A stretch of 64,000 bases of DNA, taken from assembly GCF_014084105.1 (NCBI RefSeq), contig NZ_CP048289.1, positions 8,379,922 to 8,443,921 of the forward strand, written 5' to 3'. Of the stretch, positions 8,700 through 16,155 are shown piece after piece. Position numbers and translations under genes: made by a program. Source of the DNA: Streptacidiphilus sp. P02-A3a (lineage in GTDB: Bacteria > Actinomycetota > Actinomycetes > Streptomycetales > Streptomycetaceae). Each line of letters begins with the position of its first letter. Within the stretch, counting starts at the first letter, position 1. The notes below the pieces were generated by a model. That model was given only the letters and a program-made list of their open reading frames with translations. It had not been told where the DNA came from and did not search any database.

Positions 8700-8772
8700 A
8701 GCCCCCATGCGGAATCGAACCGCAGACCTTCTCCTTACCATGGAGACGCTCTACCGACTGAGCTATAGGGGC
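8700..8772 (-). tRNA. tRNA-Thr (GGT)
   Basis: A 73-nt cloverleaf on the minus strand. The acceptor GCCCCTA pairs with TGGGGGC (one T-G pair), the anticodon stem TCTCC/GGAGA encloses ATGGTAA with anticodon GGT, and the T-loop is TTCGATT. It is 45 bases upstream of tRNA-Met and probably co-transcribed. Confidence 0.95.
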
Positions 8773-8936
8773 TTGGCCGAGGAAGACATTACACGGTCCC
8801 CGGCCGATCCGTGAAATCCATTCAGGGAGCGCACATCCCAGCTCAGGGCACCCGAGGGAACCTCCCAACCGATATGACTTCCGGACTCCTCCCGATCGTC
8901 CCCACGCGCCTCCCCAGGCCCACCACCGCTCCGGCC

Positions 8937-8942
8937 TAGGCT
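8937..8942 (+). promoter_or_regulatory. Possible -10 element (TAGGCT)
   Basis: TAGGCT matches the streptomycete housekeeping -10 pattern TAGNNT and sits 35 bases before the amidohydrolase start. No clear -35 is seen at the right spacing. The rest of the gap 8773-8977 shows nothing recognisable. Confidence 0.3.
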
Positions 8943-8977
8943 CCCTGCGGCGGCCACCGCGGCGGGAAGGAGCAGCG

Positions 8978-10237
8978 ATGCCCAGCGGCACGCCCCTCGG
9001 CGCCCCGGGCGCCACCCGGCCACTGCTGCTGGCCGGGGCCCGGCTGACGGACGGGCAGGCGGTGGACGTCCTGGTCGGCGGCGGGCGGATCGAGAGGGTC
9101 GCGGCAGCCGGTCGGCTGGAAGCGGCCGAGCGGTTGGACCTCGGCGGCTACCTGCTGCTGCCCGCCCCGGTCGAGCCGCACGCGCACCTGGACGAGGCCT
9201 TCGGCGCCGATCCCGACGCCGTCGACGCGCCGGAGACGGCCGAGGCGGTACGCCGCCGGATCACCGAGGCGGCGCTGCTCGGACTCGGCTACGGCGCGGT
9301 GGTCCAGCGGACGCAGGTGCGGATCGGCGGCGCTCGCCCGCTGGCCCGGCTGGAGGCGGCGCTACAGGCCGGGCGCAGCCTGCACGGCCTGCTGGAGCTG
9401 CACGTGGTGGCCCTGCCCGGAACCCGGCCCGGAACCCTGCCGGTCGGCCCGCCGGGCGGCGAGGGCCCGCAGCAGCGCGCGCTGCTGCGGGAGGCGCTGT
9501 CCATGGGCGCGCACGCCGTGGGCGGCTGCCCCGACCTCGATCCGGACCCGGTCGGCTGGGTGCGGGCGGTGACCGCCCTCGCCGCCGAGTCCGGATCCCC
9601 GCTGGACCTGCACACCGACGCGGTGGACCCGGTGCGGTTCGGGCGCCTGCTGGACGCGCTGGCCGGTTCGCCGGTCCCGGTCACCCTCGGCCCCTGCCCG
9701 GGCCTGGGGCTGCTGACCGGCGACGAACTGGCCCGGGTCGCGGACCGGCTGGCCCGGGCCGGGATCTCGCTGACCTGCCTGCCGCAGGGCGAACGCTGCA
9801 CCGGCACGGCGACCGCCGCGCACCCCGCCCGCCCCCGGCTGCCGGTCGGCGCGCTGCGGGCGGCCGGGGTCACCGTGGCGGCGGGCAGCGGCGCGCTCCG
9901 GGACCGGTCCGATCCGGTCGGCCGCCCGGATCCGCTGGAGGCCGCGTTCCTGCTGGCCGCCTCCGGTTCGCTCGACCCGGAGGCGGCGTACCAGGCGGTC
10001 AGCGCCCAGGCCAGGCAGCTGCTGGGGCTGCCGCCGGTCCGGGTGTCCCCCGGCGCCCCGGCCGACCTGCTCGCGGTGCGCGGCACGGACCTGCACGGGG
10101 TGCTCTCCGGCGGTCACAGCCGGATCGTGCTGCACGCGGGGCGGATCGTCAGCCGCACCAGCGCGGTGCGCGAGTACGCCGACGCCGACGGTCCGGCCGT
10201 GCCCCGCCAGGGTCACCGCCCCGGCCCGGCGCGGTGA
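8978..10237 (+). CDS. Amidohydrolase of the cytosine-deaminase type, active site degenerate
   Basis: A 419-residue amidohydrolase-superfamily TIM barrel resembling cytosine deaminase/atrazine chlorohydrolase proteins. The first metal motif is kept (PHAHLD, about residue 67), and so is one later His (DLHTDAVD). In cytosine deaminase the third residue after that His is the catalytic Glu; here it is Ala. The usual SHxxS-type His is replaced in the segment LGPCPGL, and the metal/catalytic Asp of the GSD/GHD segment is replaced in AAGSGALRD. The C-terminal composite domain is present. GGAAGGAG before the ATG supports the start. The fold is clear; catalysis as a deaminase is doubtful. It may be a pseudoenzyme or have a changed metal site. 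It is followed, convergently, by a GNAT. Confidence 0.75.
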   Translation: MPSGTPLGAPGATRPLLLAGARLTDGQAVDVLVGGGRIERVAAAGRLEAAERLDLGGYLLLPAPVEPHAHLDEAFGADPDAVDAPETAEAVRRRITEAALLGLGYGAVVQRTQVRIGGARPLARLEAALQAGRSLHGLLELHVVALPGTRPGTLPVGPPGGEGPQQRALLREALSMGAHAVGGCPDLDPDPVGWVRAVTALAAESGSPLDLHTDAVDPVRFGRLLDALAGSPVPVTLGPCPGLGLLTGDELARVADRLARAGISLTCLPQGERCTGTATAAHPARPRLPVGALRAAGVTVAAGSGALRDRSDPVGRPDPLEAAFLLAASGSLDPEAAYQAVSAQARQLLGLPPVRVSPGAPADLLAVRGTDLHGVLSGGHSRIVLHAGRIVSRTSAVREYADADGPAVPRQGHRPGPAR

Positions 10238-10258
10238 CCCACCGCGCGCGCCCGGCGC

Positions 10259-10801
10259 TCAGACGCTCACCGCACGCCGGTAGTGCACCAGCAGCTCGCC
10301 CCAGTCGTCGATCTTGACCCGGCCGCTGCGCCGGAAGCCCATGGACTTGTACAGCCGGTTCGCCCGCAGGTTGTCGGCGTGCGTCCAGAGCTGGGCCTGT
10401 TCGTAACCCCGGGTCGAGGCCAGGGCCAGCACCTGGTCGACCAGCGTCCGGCCGATCCGCTGGCCCCAGCGGTCCGGGGCGACGCTGAGCAGCGATATGT
10501 GCAGCAGTCCCGGCACCGGCGGGCCCGCGCCGTCCCGGTCGAGCCCGGGTACGCCGAGGATGGTGCCGACCACGGCACCCGGCGCTCCGGAGGCGACGGT
10601 GACCGGGGCCCCCTCGCGCTCCTCCGCGCGGGCGAGCAGCAGCAGCGCCCCCGGTACCGACATCCGCTTGCGGGCCAGTTCGACATGGGCCTCCGGCAGC
10701 GGCCTGCCGTTGCGCCTGACCACATGCGACAGCGTCCACATGGCCACCGCCGCCTCGACGTCAGCCGCCCCCGCCGCGTGCACCGCCGCCTGTTCGCCCA
10801 T
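10259..10801 (-). CDS. GNAT-family N-acetyltransferase
   Basis: A 180-residue acetyl-CoA-dependent acetyltransferase. The family's core strand-helix is LLHISLLSVAPDRWGQRIGRTLVDQVL (about residues 99-125), with the pyrophosphate-binding RxxGxG-like loop RWGQRIG, followed by the SMGFRRSGR motif near the C-terminus. The start is ATG 10801. It converges with the amidohydrolase, 21 bases apart. The substrate is unknown; small amines, antibiotics or protein N-termini are all possible for this superfamily. The 220-base region upstream (10802-11021) holds no gene that I can see. Confidence 0.85.
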   Translation of the reverse strand: MGEQAAVHAAGAADVEAAVAMWTLSHVVRRNGRPLPEAHVELARKRMSVPGALLLLARAEEREGAPVTVASGAPGAVVGTILGVPGLDRDGAGPPVPGLLHISLLSVAPDRWGQRIGRTLVDQVLALASTRGYEQAQLWTHADNLRANRLYKSMGFRRSGRVKIDDWGELLVHYRRAVSV

Positions 10802-11021
10802 CGCCGCCCCCCTCGCCGTGCCGTCCGCTCACACGCCCCACAACCGAACTGGTTCGCTTTCTACCACGGGCCATCGGCGGGCGCGGCGGATCGGCCGCTC
10901 CCACAGGTTCGGCGCGGGACCGGCGCGGAACCGGTCCGGCCCGAGCCTAGGCGGCGGTTTCGGCGCGCCGCCAGCGACGCGGCGCCAGGGACCGGCGGCG
11001 GCCGGAGGACCCGGAGGCGGG

Positions 11022-11438
11022 TCAGCTCCCCGGCGTCCGCTCCGGGGCGGACGCGCCCTCGGCCCGCGCCAGTTGCGGGTTTCGGCCCAGGTTGCGGGTC
11101 AGGATGCTGCGCTGCACCGCGTCGAGCTGGCCGACCATGGTGGTCTCGCTGATCCCGGCGAGACTGACCAGGTCGTGCGCGGTGAACCAGCTGGTCTCCG
11201 GCAGCGCCCGCAGCAGCGCCCCCACCCGCATTCCGGCCGCGCTCGGGTCGCCCTCCCTGGCCGCGAGCAGCACCCGGACCAGCGCCGGCAGCCCCTCGGT
11301 GGACACGGCCGCGAGCATGAGCTCCGCCTCGTGCGGATCCGTCTCCGGGACCGCGTTCCCACCCGCCGGCCGGGCCGAAGCCTCCAGTCGGGGATCACCT
11401 GCGGCCTCGGCCTGATGTGCGCTCCTGCGCCACGTCAT
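11022..11438 (-). CDS. IHF-like DNA-binding protein (divergent actinobacterial mIHF paralogue)
   Basis: A 138-residue protein. Its central part (about residues 70-118) has the pattern of actinobacterial integration host factor: MRVGALLRALPE, a variable turn, then HDLVSLAGISETTMVGQLDAVQRS. These align by eye with the mIHF sequence MKVSALLESLPGVG, KAKQIMERLGIS and GLGxxQ, i.e. an S13-like H2TH fold that bends DNA. An acidic/Ala-rich N-terminus and a charged tail are extra. The canonical GVGK loop is lost (ETSW instead), so DNA binding may differ. The ATG at 11438 is chosen because GAGGAGG is 6 bases upstream; a second ATG lies just before it. It is divergent from a marR gene. Assignment is by pattern only. 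Confidence 0.6.
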   Translation of the reverse strand: MTWRRSAHQAEAAGDPRLEASARPAGGNAVPETDPHEAELMLAAVSTEGLPALVRVLLAAREGDPSAAGMRVGALLRALPETSWFTAHDLVSLAGISETTMVGQLDAVQRSILTRNLGRNPQLARAEGASAPERTPGS

Positions 11439-11525
11439 CATGGGCCTCCTCGTCCACGAGGGGGGCCGCACGGTCGAGGCGGACCGTCCGCGCCCCTACG
11501 TACCACAACACTACCCCCGCATGAA

Positions 11526-11542
11526 TATTGCCGTATGCAATA
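11526..11542. promoter_or_regulatory. MarR-type operator
   Basis: TATTGC-CGTAT-GCAATA is a perfect 6-bp inverted repeat with 5-base spacer, a typical MarR site size. It lies just upstream of the marR start (11551) and in the shared region with the divergent IHF-like gene. Confidence 0.65.
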
Positions 11543-11550
11543 CTTTTTGG

Positions 11551-12048
11551 ATGAGCAAGACGGCGCGGCAGTCCCCCACGGCGGCGGGCCCCGCGCCCGA
11601 CGACGTCACGGCCTTCCAGACCGCGGCGCGCGACCTGGTCGGGGTCGCCCTGCGGAGCCTGGACGCGCTCGACGGGCAGGTCTCGCTGCCCCAGTTCCGG
11701 CTGCTGCTGGCGGTGAACGACCTCGGCCGGGCTCCCTCGTCCCAGGTCGCCCACGCGCTCGGGCTCGGCGCCTCCTCGGTGACCCGGCTCGCCGACCGGC
11801 TGCACGCCTCCGGCCACCTCGTCCGCGGCACCGACGCCGGTCACCGCAGCGTGGTGACCCTGGAACTCTCCGCGCGCGGCCGGGAACTGGTGGCCCAGGT
11901 GCTGGCCTGGCGGCGGCAGGAGCTGGAGCGGATCCTGGACCGGCTGGAGCCGGAGCAGCGTGCCGCCACCGCTGCCGGGCTGCGGGCCTTCCACCAGGTG
12001 ATCGGCGACGACTACACCCAGGACCTGCACGGCCCGATGCCCCTGTGA
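11551..12048 (+). CDS. MarR-family transcriptional regulator
   Basis: A 165-residue winged-helix regulator. The wHTH contains SSQVAHALGLGASSVTRLADRLHASGHLVRG (about residues 65-95), followed by the wing DAGHRSVVTLELSARGRELV with the conserved Asp/Arg. The C-terminal helix is a dimerisation helix. The ATG at 11551 is preferred because homology starts soon after; an in-frame ATG at 11521 would place the operator inside the coding region. No clear ribosome-binding site precedes 11551, so a very short or leaderless transcript is possible. The perfect palindrome 8 bases upstream suggests autoregulation. The divergent IHF-like gene is a possible target. Confidence 0.87.
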   Translation: MSKTARQSPTAAGPAPDDVTAFQTAARDLVGVALRSLDALDGQVSLPQFRLLLAVNDLGRAPSSQVAHALGLGASSVTRLADRLHASGHLVRGTDAGHRSVVTLELSARGRELVAQVLAWRRQELERILDRLEPEQRAATAAGLRAFHQVIGDDYTQDLHGPMPL

Positions 12049-12091
12049 CGCCCGCGGCGGCGTGCCGGTGACCGGACGGCCCCGACAACGC

Positions 12092-12129
12092 ACCGGACCT
12101 GACGCTCCGGGCGGGGCGTCAGGTCCGGT
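12092..12129. terminator. Bidirectional terminator between marR and the ABC operon
   Basis: A perfect 14-bp stem (arms 12092-12105 and 12116-12129) with a 10-nt loop lies between two converging genes. Confidence 0.8.
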
Positions 12130-12136
12130 ACGAGTC

Positions 12137-13066
12137 TCAACGTTCGCGCAGATCAAGCGAGTTGTGAATGGCGTCGCCGATCAGGTTGAACGCGACCACG
12201 GTCACGATCAGGATGATCGCGGGCGGGTACACCAGCCACCAGTAGCCGTCGAACAGGTAGTTGAGGCCGTCCGACAGCATCGTGCCCCAGTCCGCGTGCG
12301 GTGGCGGCAGGCCCAGGCCGAGGAAGCTCAGCGTCGACAGCGCCAGGATGGCGTCGGCGATGGTGAAGGTGGCGCTGACGATGATCACACCGATGGCGTT
12401 CGGCAGCAGGTGGCGGAGCACCACCCGGCTCCGTTTGGCGCCCATCATCGTGGCCGCGACCACGAAGTCCCGGGTACGCAGGGACAGCACCTCGGCCCGG
12501 ACCAGCCGGGCCACCCCGAGCCAGGACAGCAGCGACAGCAGGATGATGATCAGCCACAGGCTCGGGGGGAACAGGTTCACCAGGATCAGCAGCAGCACCA
12601 GCCCCGGCACCGCCAGCAGGGTGTCGATGACCCGCATCATCAGGGCGTCCACGACCCCGCCGACGAGCCCGGCGAACGCCCCGTACAGCGCGCCCAGGAC
12701 GGTCGTGGCGACCGCCACCGCGAGCCCGAGCTCCAGCGAGGACCGGCCGCCCTCCATCAGCCGCCCGAGCACGTCGTAGCCGGAGGCGTCGGTGCCGAGC
12801 GGATGGCTGCCGCTGGGCGGCAGTTCGGCCAGGTCGAGCCTGACGGTGACCTGGTTGGTGCGGTAGAACAACGGTCCGAGGAAGCAGAACAGGGCGATCA
12901 GCGCGACCGTGGTCAGCCCGGCCAGGGCCGACCGGTTCAGGCCGAGCAGCGTCCGCAGCGCGCCTCGCCGGGCGGGCGCGGCGGGGACCGCGCCGCCCTC
13001 GGCCGGCGCCTCGGGCCCGGGCTCGGGGGCGTCGGCGGCGTCGATCCCGGTCTCAGAAAGCGACAT
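12137..13066 (-). CDS. Peptide/nickel-type ABC transporter permease, DppC-like
   Basis: A 309-residue inner-membrane subunit with about six membrane segments. It has the DppC/OppC signature: a long N-terminal cytoplasmic segment, an extracytoplasmic loop after TM1 with HPLGTDASGYDVLGRLMEGGRSSL (about residues 92-115), and the EAA-type coupling loop with GAKRSRVVLRHLLPNA. It overlaps the upstream dppB-like gene by 14 bases, so the two are translated together. The operon ends here at a strong terminator; no ATPase genes follow. Confidence 0.9.
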   Translation of the reverse strand: MSLSETGIDAADAPEPGPEAPAEGGAVPAAPARRGALRTLLGLNRSALAGLTTVALIALFCFLGPLFYRTNQVTVRLDLAELPPSGSHPLGTDASGYDVLGRLMEGGRSSLELGLAVAVATTVLGALYGAFAGLVGGVVDALMMRVIDTLLAVPGLVLLLILVNLFPPSLWLIIILLSLLSWLGVARLVRAEVLSLRTRDFVVAATMMGAKRSRVVLRHLLPNAIGVIIVSATFTIADAILALSTLSFLGLGLPPPHADWGTMLSDGLNYLFDGYWWLVYPPAIILIVTVVAFNLIGDAIHNSLDLRER

Positions 13067-14006
13067 AGCGGATCCGTGGGTCGAGGAGGCTGTAGAGGAT
13101 GTCGGCGACCAGGTTCCCGGCGACCGTGGCGACGCCCACCACCAGCGTGGACGCCAGCAGGATCGGGTAGTCGTGGCTGGTGGCGGCCTGGAAGAAGAGC
13201 AGCCCCATGCCCGGGTAGTTGAACACCTCTTCGGCGATCACCGCTCCGGCCACGATCCCCGGGGCGGACAGCCCGAGGACGGTGATGATCGGCAGCATCG
13301 AGTTCCGCAGCACGTGCCGCAGCAGCACCAGCCGCTCCGGCAGTCCCTTGGCCCGGACCACCCGGATGTAGTCCTGGGCCAGCGCGTCGATCGCCGAGGA
13401 CCGCATGTACCGGCTGTAGCCGGAGACGCTGATCAGGGTCAGCGTGACCACCGGCAGCACCAGCGCCCTCGGGTCGCCCAGGATCCCGCTGACCGACCCG
13501 GCCTGCGGCGCCTCCGGCGGCAGCAGGTGCAGCTGCACGCAGAAGACGGCGATCAGCAGCAGCGCGAAGAAGAAGTCCGGGATCGAGTAGAGGATGAAGG
13601 CCACCGCCGTGAGCAGGTTGTCGGTGACGCTGTCGCGCCGCACCGCCTGGTAGATGCCCAGCGGCAGGGCCAGCGCCAGGGCCAGCACGGTGGAGATCCC
13701 GAGCAGTACCGCGTCGCGCGGGAGCCGCTGCGCGATCAGCGTCGACACCGGCTGCTGCAACGAGTACGAGATGCCGAAGTTGCCCTCGGCCACCTGCTGC
13801 AGATACCTGCCGAACTGCTGGTACAGCGGCTCGTTGAGGCCGTTGACCTGGTTGAAGACGGCGATCCGGCCAGGGGTCGCCTTCAGTCCGAGGGTGGCCC
13901 GGGCCGCGCTGCCGGGTTCCAGGTGCAGCATCAGGAAGGTCAGCAGCATCACCCCGAACACCACCATCGCGGCCTGGCCCAGGCGGCGCAGCAGGTAGGT
14001 GCTCAC
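13053..14006 (-). CDS. Peptide/nickel-type ABC transporter permease, DppB-like
   Basis: A 317-residue permease with the DppB start MSTYLLRRLGQAAMVVFGVM and about six membrane segments. It has the RDSVTDNLL segment and the EAA coupling loop near ASAIDALAQDYIRVVRAKGLPERLVLLRHVLRNS-like residues (about 190-230). It is the partner of the downstream DppC-like protein and lies 43 bases after the binding-protein gene. The transported solute cannot be read from sequence. Confidence 0.9.
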   Translation of the reverse strand: MSTYLLRRLGQAAMVVFGVMLLTFLMLHLEPGSAARATLGLKATPGRIAVFNQVNGLNEPLYQQFGRYLQQVAEGNFGISYSLQQPVSTLIAQRLPRDAVLLGISTVLALALALPLGIYQAVRRDSVTDNLLTAVAFILYSIPDFFFALLLIAVFCVQLHLLPPEAPQAGSVSGILGDPRALVLPVVTLTLISVSGYSRYMRSSAIDALAQDYIRVVRAKGLPERLVLLRHVLRNSMLPIITVLGLSAPGIVAGAVIAEEVFNYPGMGLLFFQAATSHDYPILLASTLVVGVATVAGNLVADILYSLLDPRIRYVAF

Positions 14007-14049
14007 GACGCCCCCGCCGGGTCGTGGGCGGGGGTCCGGCCCGGGGCTC

Positions 14050-15903
14050 TCATGAGGTGTAGTACCAGAGCTCGGGGTTCAGGCCGCCGGAGAAGGGGTT
14101 CAGCGGCGTGATCCCCTGGATGTTCTTCCGGTAGACCAGGATCTGGTCCTGGTTCGGCAGCCACAGCCAGGGCAACTGGGTTGCCGCGTAGTCCTCGTAG
14201 GTGAAGAACACCGAGGTCTGCGAGCCGTACTCGGTGGCGTCGATCAGCTGGTCCAGCTTCGGGTCGGAGAAGCCGCCGATGTTGCTGGAGCCGCCGGTGT
14301 TGAACAGGCTGTCCCCGACCGGGTAGAGGCTGTACGGGTCGTACCCGTAGTCCATCAGCTGCCAGCCGCAGCTGGAGGCCGGGTGCGCGGTGGCGGTGCA
14401 CGGGGTGGCCTCGCCGGTCAGCGTGTTGAACGGCTCCGACTTCAGGTTGATGGTGATGCCCGCCTGGGCCTCGGAGGACTGGATGGCGGCGCTCTGCTCG
14501 TCGTTGGTCGCGATGCCGGAGGTGTAGTCGAGCTGGAAGGTCAGCGACTCACCGGCGGTGATCCCGGCCCCGCAGTCGGCGGGCCCGGTGCCCGGGCTCT
14601 GGCAGGTCGAGCTGCCGCCGGGCACCACCTTCCAGCCGTGCGCCCGCAGCAGCGCGACGGCCTTGGTCGGTGAGTACGGGTAGGGCCCGCCGGACTTCTC
14701 CAGCGGCGAGGCCCACGGCCCGGACGCCCGCACCGGCACCGGCCCGTCGCCCGCCTCCGCGTAACCGGAGTAGACCTTGGAGACGATCTGCGGCCGGTTG
14801 ATCAGGTACTCCATCGCCTGCCGGACGTAGAGCTGCTGGAGTTCCGGGCCGACCTTGGCGTTGTAGAGGTTCGGGATGATCTCGGCCACTCCGGGGATCG
14901 GCACGTCGGCGATCGCGTAGCCGCTCGCCTCCAGCGCGCTGACCTGTTTCACGTCGTTCAGCGGCAACGAGCCGACATCCACCGAGCTGCCGGACCGCAG
15001 CGCGTTCAACTCCGCCGTGTCGGTGGTGAACGGGCTGTCCACGACCTTGGCCACGATCGGCTTGTCGGGGCCGGAGTAGGCGGTGTTCGGGACGTAGCTG
15101 TAGCCGCCGTCGCCGCTGTCGAACGACGCCAGCGTCCACGGGCCGTCGACCACCCGCCACAGCGGGTTGCTGCCGAAGGTGGCCATGTCGCCGCCCTGCT
15201 TCTGTAGGAAGGCGTACACGGCCTTGGCGCCCGCCGGGGTCTCGTCGGCGTTGCCGACCGGGCCGTTCACCGAGGTCTTGTCCCAGGCGTGCTGCGGCAC
15301 CAGCGGGATGGTGCTGAGTACGTCCTCGGTGTAGAAGCTCGGGTTGTAGGACTTGGTCAGGTCGAGCACCACCGTGTGGGCGTCGGGGGTGGTCACCTTG
15401 GCCACGTCGTCGGGGAACAGTCCGGCGGTGTAGCCGGACCAGTTCGAGGCGTTGGCCTTCAGCAGGTTGTAGACGAAGCTGAAGTCCCGGCTGGTGACCG
15501 GCTGGCCGTCGGACCAGTTCCAGTGCTTCAGGTCGAGGGTGACCTGCTTGTCACCGTCCCCGTAGGTGATCGAACTGGTCAGCCCCTCCTGCGGATTGAC
15601 CGTGGACTGGGCGCCGTCACCGGCGTACACCAGCGTCGGCCACAGCGGGCTGGTGAGGTTCACGTTCCAGCCGTCGGTGTTGGTCGCCGGGGCGAACGGG
15701 AAGACGAAGTTCGGTGTGGCCGCCACCTCGGCGACGGTGACCGTGCCGCCCCGCTTCACCGGACCGGCGGCGGAGGATGAGTTGCCGTTGCCAATGGTGC
15801 CGCTGGAGCCGCCGCTGCCGCCGCTGCCGCCGCTACACGCGGTCGCAGCCATCGCCAGCGTCAGAGCAACCGAGGTGACCGCCAGTCGACGGTGGATGCG
15901 CAT
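14050..15903 (-). CDS. Extracellular solute-binding lipoprotein, family 5 (DppA/OppA-like)
   Basis: A 617-residue binding lipoprotein that should capture peptides or similar ligands outside the cell and deliver them to the two permeases downstream. The N-terminus is a lipoprotein signal (basic MRIHRRLA, hydrophobic core, cleavage before Cys in ATAC, about residue 23), then a Gly/Ser linker. The body has the SBP_bac_5 pattern, e.g. the WSDGQPVTSRDFSFVYN segment (about residues 128-145). The frame stays open far upstream, but MRIHRRL is the first start that gives a signal peptide. The operon order is binding protein, DppB, DppC, with no ATP-binding subunit, so a shared ATPase is needed. Confidence 0.9.
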   Translation of the reverse strand: MRIHRRLAVTSVALTLAMAATACSGGSGGSGGSSGTIGNGNSSSAAGPVKRGGTVTVAEVAATPNFVFPFAPATNTDGWNVNLTSPLWPTLVYAGDGAQSTVNPQEGLTSSITYGDGDKQVTLDLKHWNWSDGQPVTSRDFSFVYNLLKANASNWSGYTAGLFPDDVAKVTTPDAHTVVLDLTKSYNPSFYTEDVLSTIPLVPQHAWDKTSVNGPVGNADETPAGAKAVYAFLQKQGGDMATFGSNPLWRVVDGPWTLASFDSGDGGYSYVPNTAYSGPDKPIVAKVVDSPFTTDTAELNALRSGSSVDVGSLPLNDVKQVSALEASGYAIADVPIPGVAEIIPNLYNAKVGPELQQLYVRQAMEYLINRPQIVSKVYSGYAEAGDGPVPVRASGPWASPLEKSGGPYPYSPTKAVALLRAHGWKVVPGGSSTCQSPGTGPADCGAGITAGESLTFQLDYTSGIATNDEQSAAIQSSEAQAGITINLKSEPFNTLTGEATPCTATAHPASSCGWQLMDYGYDPYSLYPVGDSLFNTGGSSNIGGFSDPKLDQLIDATEYGSQTSVFFTYEDYAATQLPWLWLPNQDQILVYRKNIQGITPLNPFSGGLNPELWYYTS

Positions 15904-15973
15904 GAGCGGTCCCGCCTTCCAAAGCCCGAGGTGAGGCCGGGTCGTGAGGGGCACGTACCCCCGTCCCGACCCG

Positions 15974-15990
15974 GTTGTCAGGGGCACAAC
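15974..15990. promoter_or_regulatory. Small palindrome upstream of the binding-protein gene
   Basis: GTTGT and ACAAC flank a 7-base spacer, about 70 bases upstream of the lipoprotein start. It is a possible operator, but short enough to be chance. Confidence 0.25.
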
Positions 15991-16067
15991 ACCATGGATG
16001 CCCCACTGGTACGCCTGTGAATCCCGGTATGTGGACAACTTTCTGTGACCAGCCCAGCCGCCCCGAT

Positions 16068-16115
16068 CCGCCCACCGGTCCGCCCACCGGTCCGCCCACC
16101 GGTCCGCCCTCCGGT
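16068..16115. repeat. Four tandem 12-bp repeats
   Basis: Four head-to-tail copies of CCGCCCACCGGT, the last with one change (A to T), lie 40 bases upstream of the N-acetyltransferase start in the 252-base gap 15904-16155. If translated they would encode Arg-Pro-Pro-Val repeats, but the gene start chosen lies downstream. Confidence 0.9.
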
Positions 16116-16155
16116 CCGATGGCGACGCCGCCCGGCAGCTGGCATAACAGGACCC

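Noticed and set aside
10845-10856. A LexA-like box, CGAAC-TG-GTTCG
   Set aside because: The SOS box of actinobacteria has four bases between GAAC and GTTC; here there are two. No SOS gene is adjacent.
11440-11550. An N-terminal extension of the MarR protein
   Set aside because: It would cover the operator and most of the divergent promoter region and has no family similarity.
16068-16115. 12-bp repeats as a CRISPR or an iteron origin
   Set aside because: Contiguous GC-rich slippage repeats with no spacers, no replication gene nearby.
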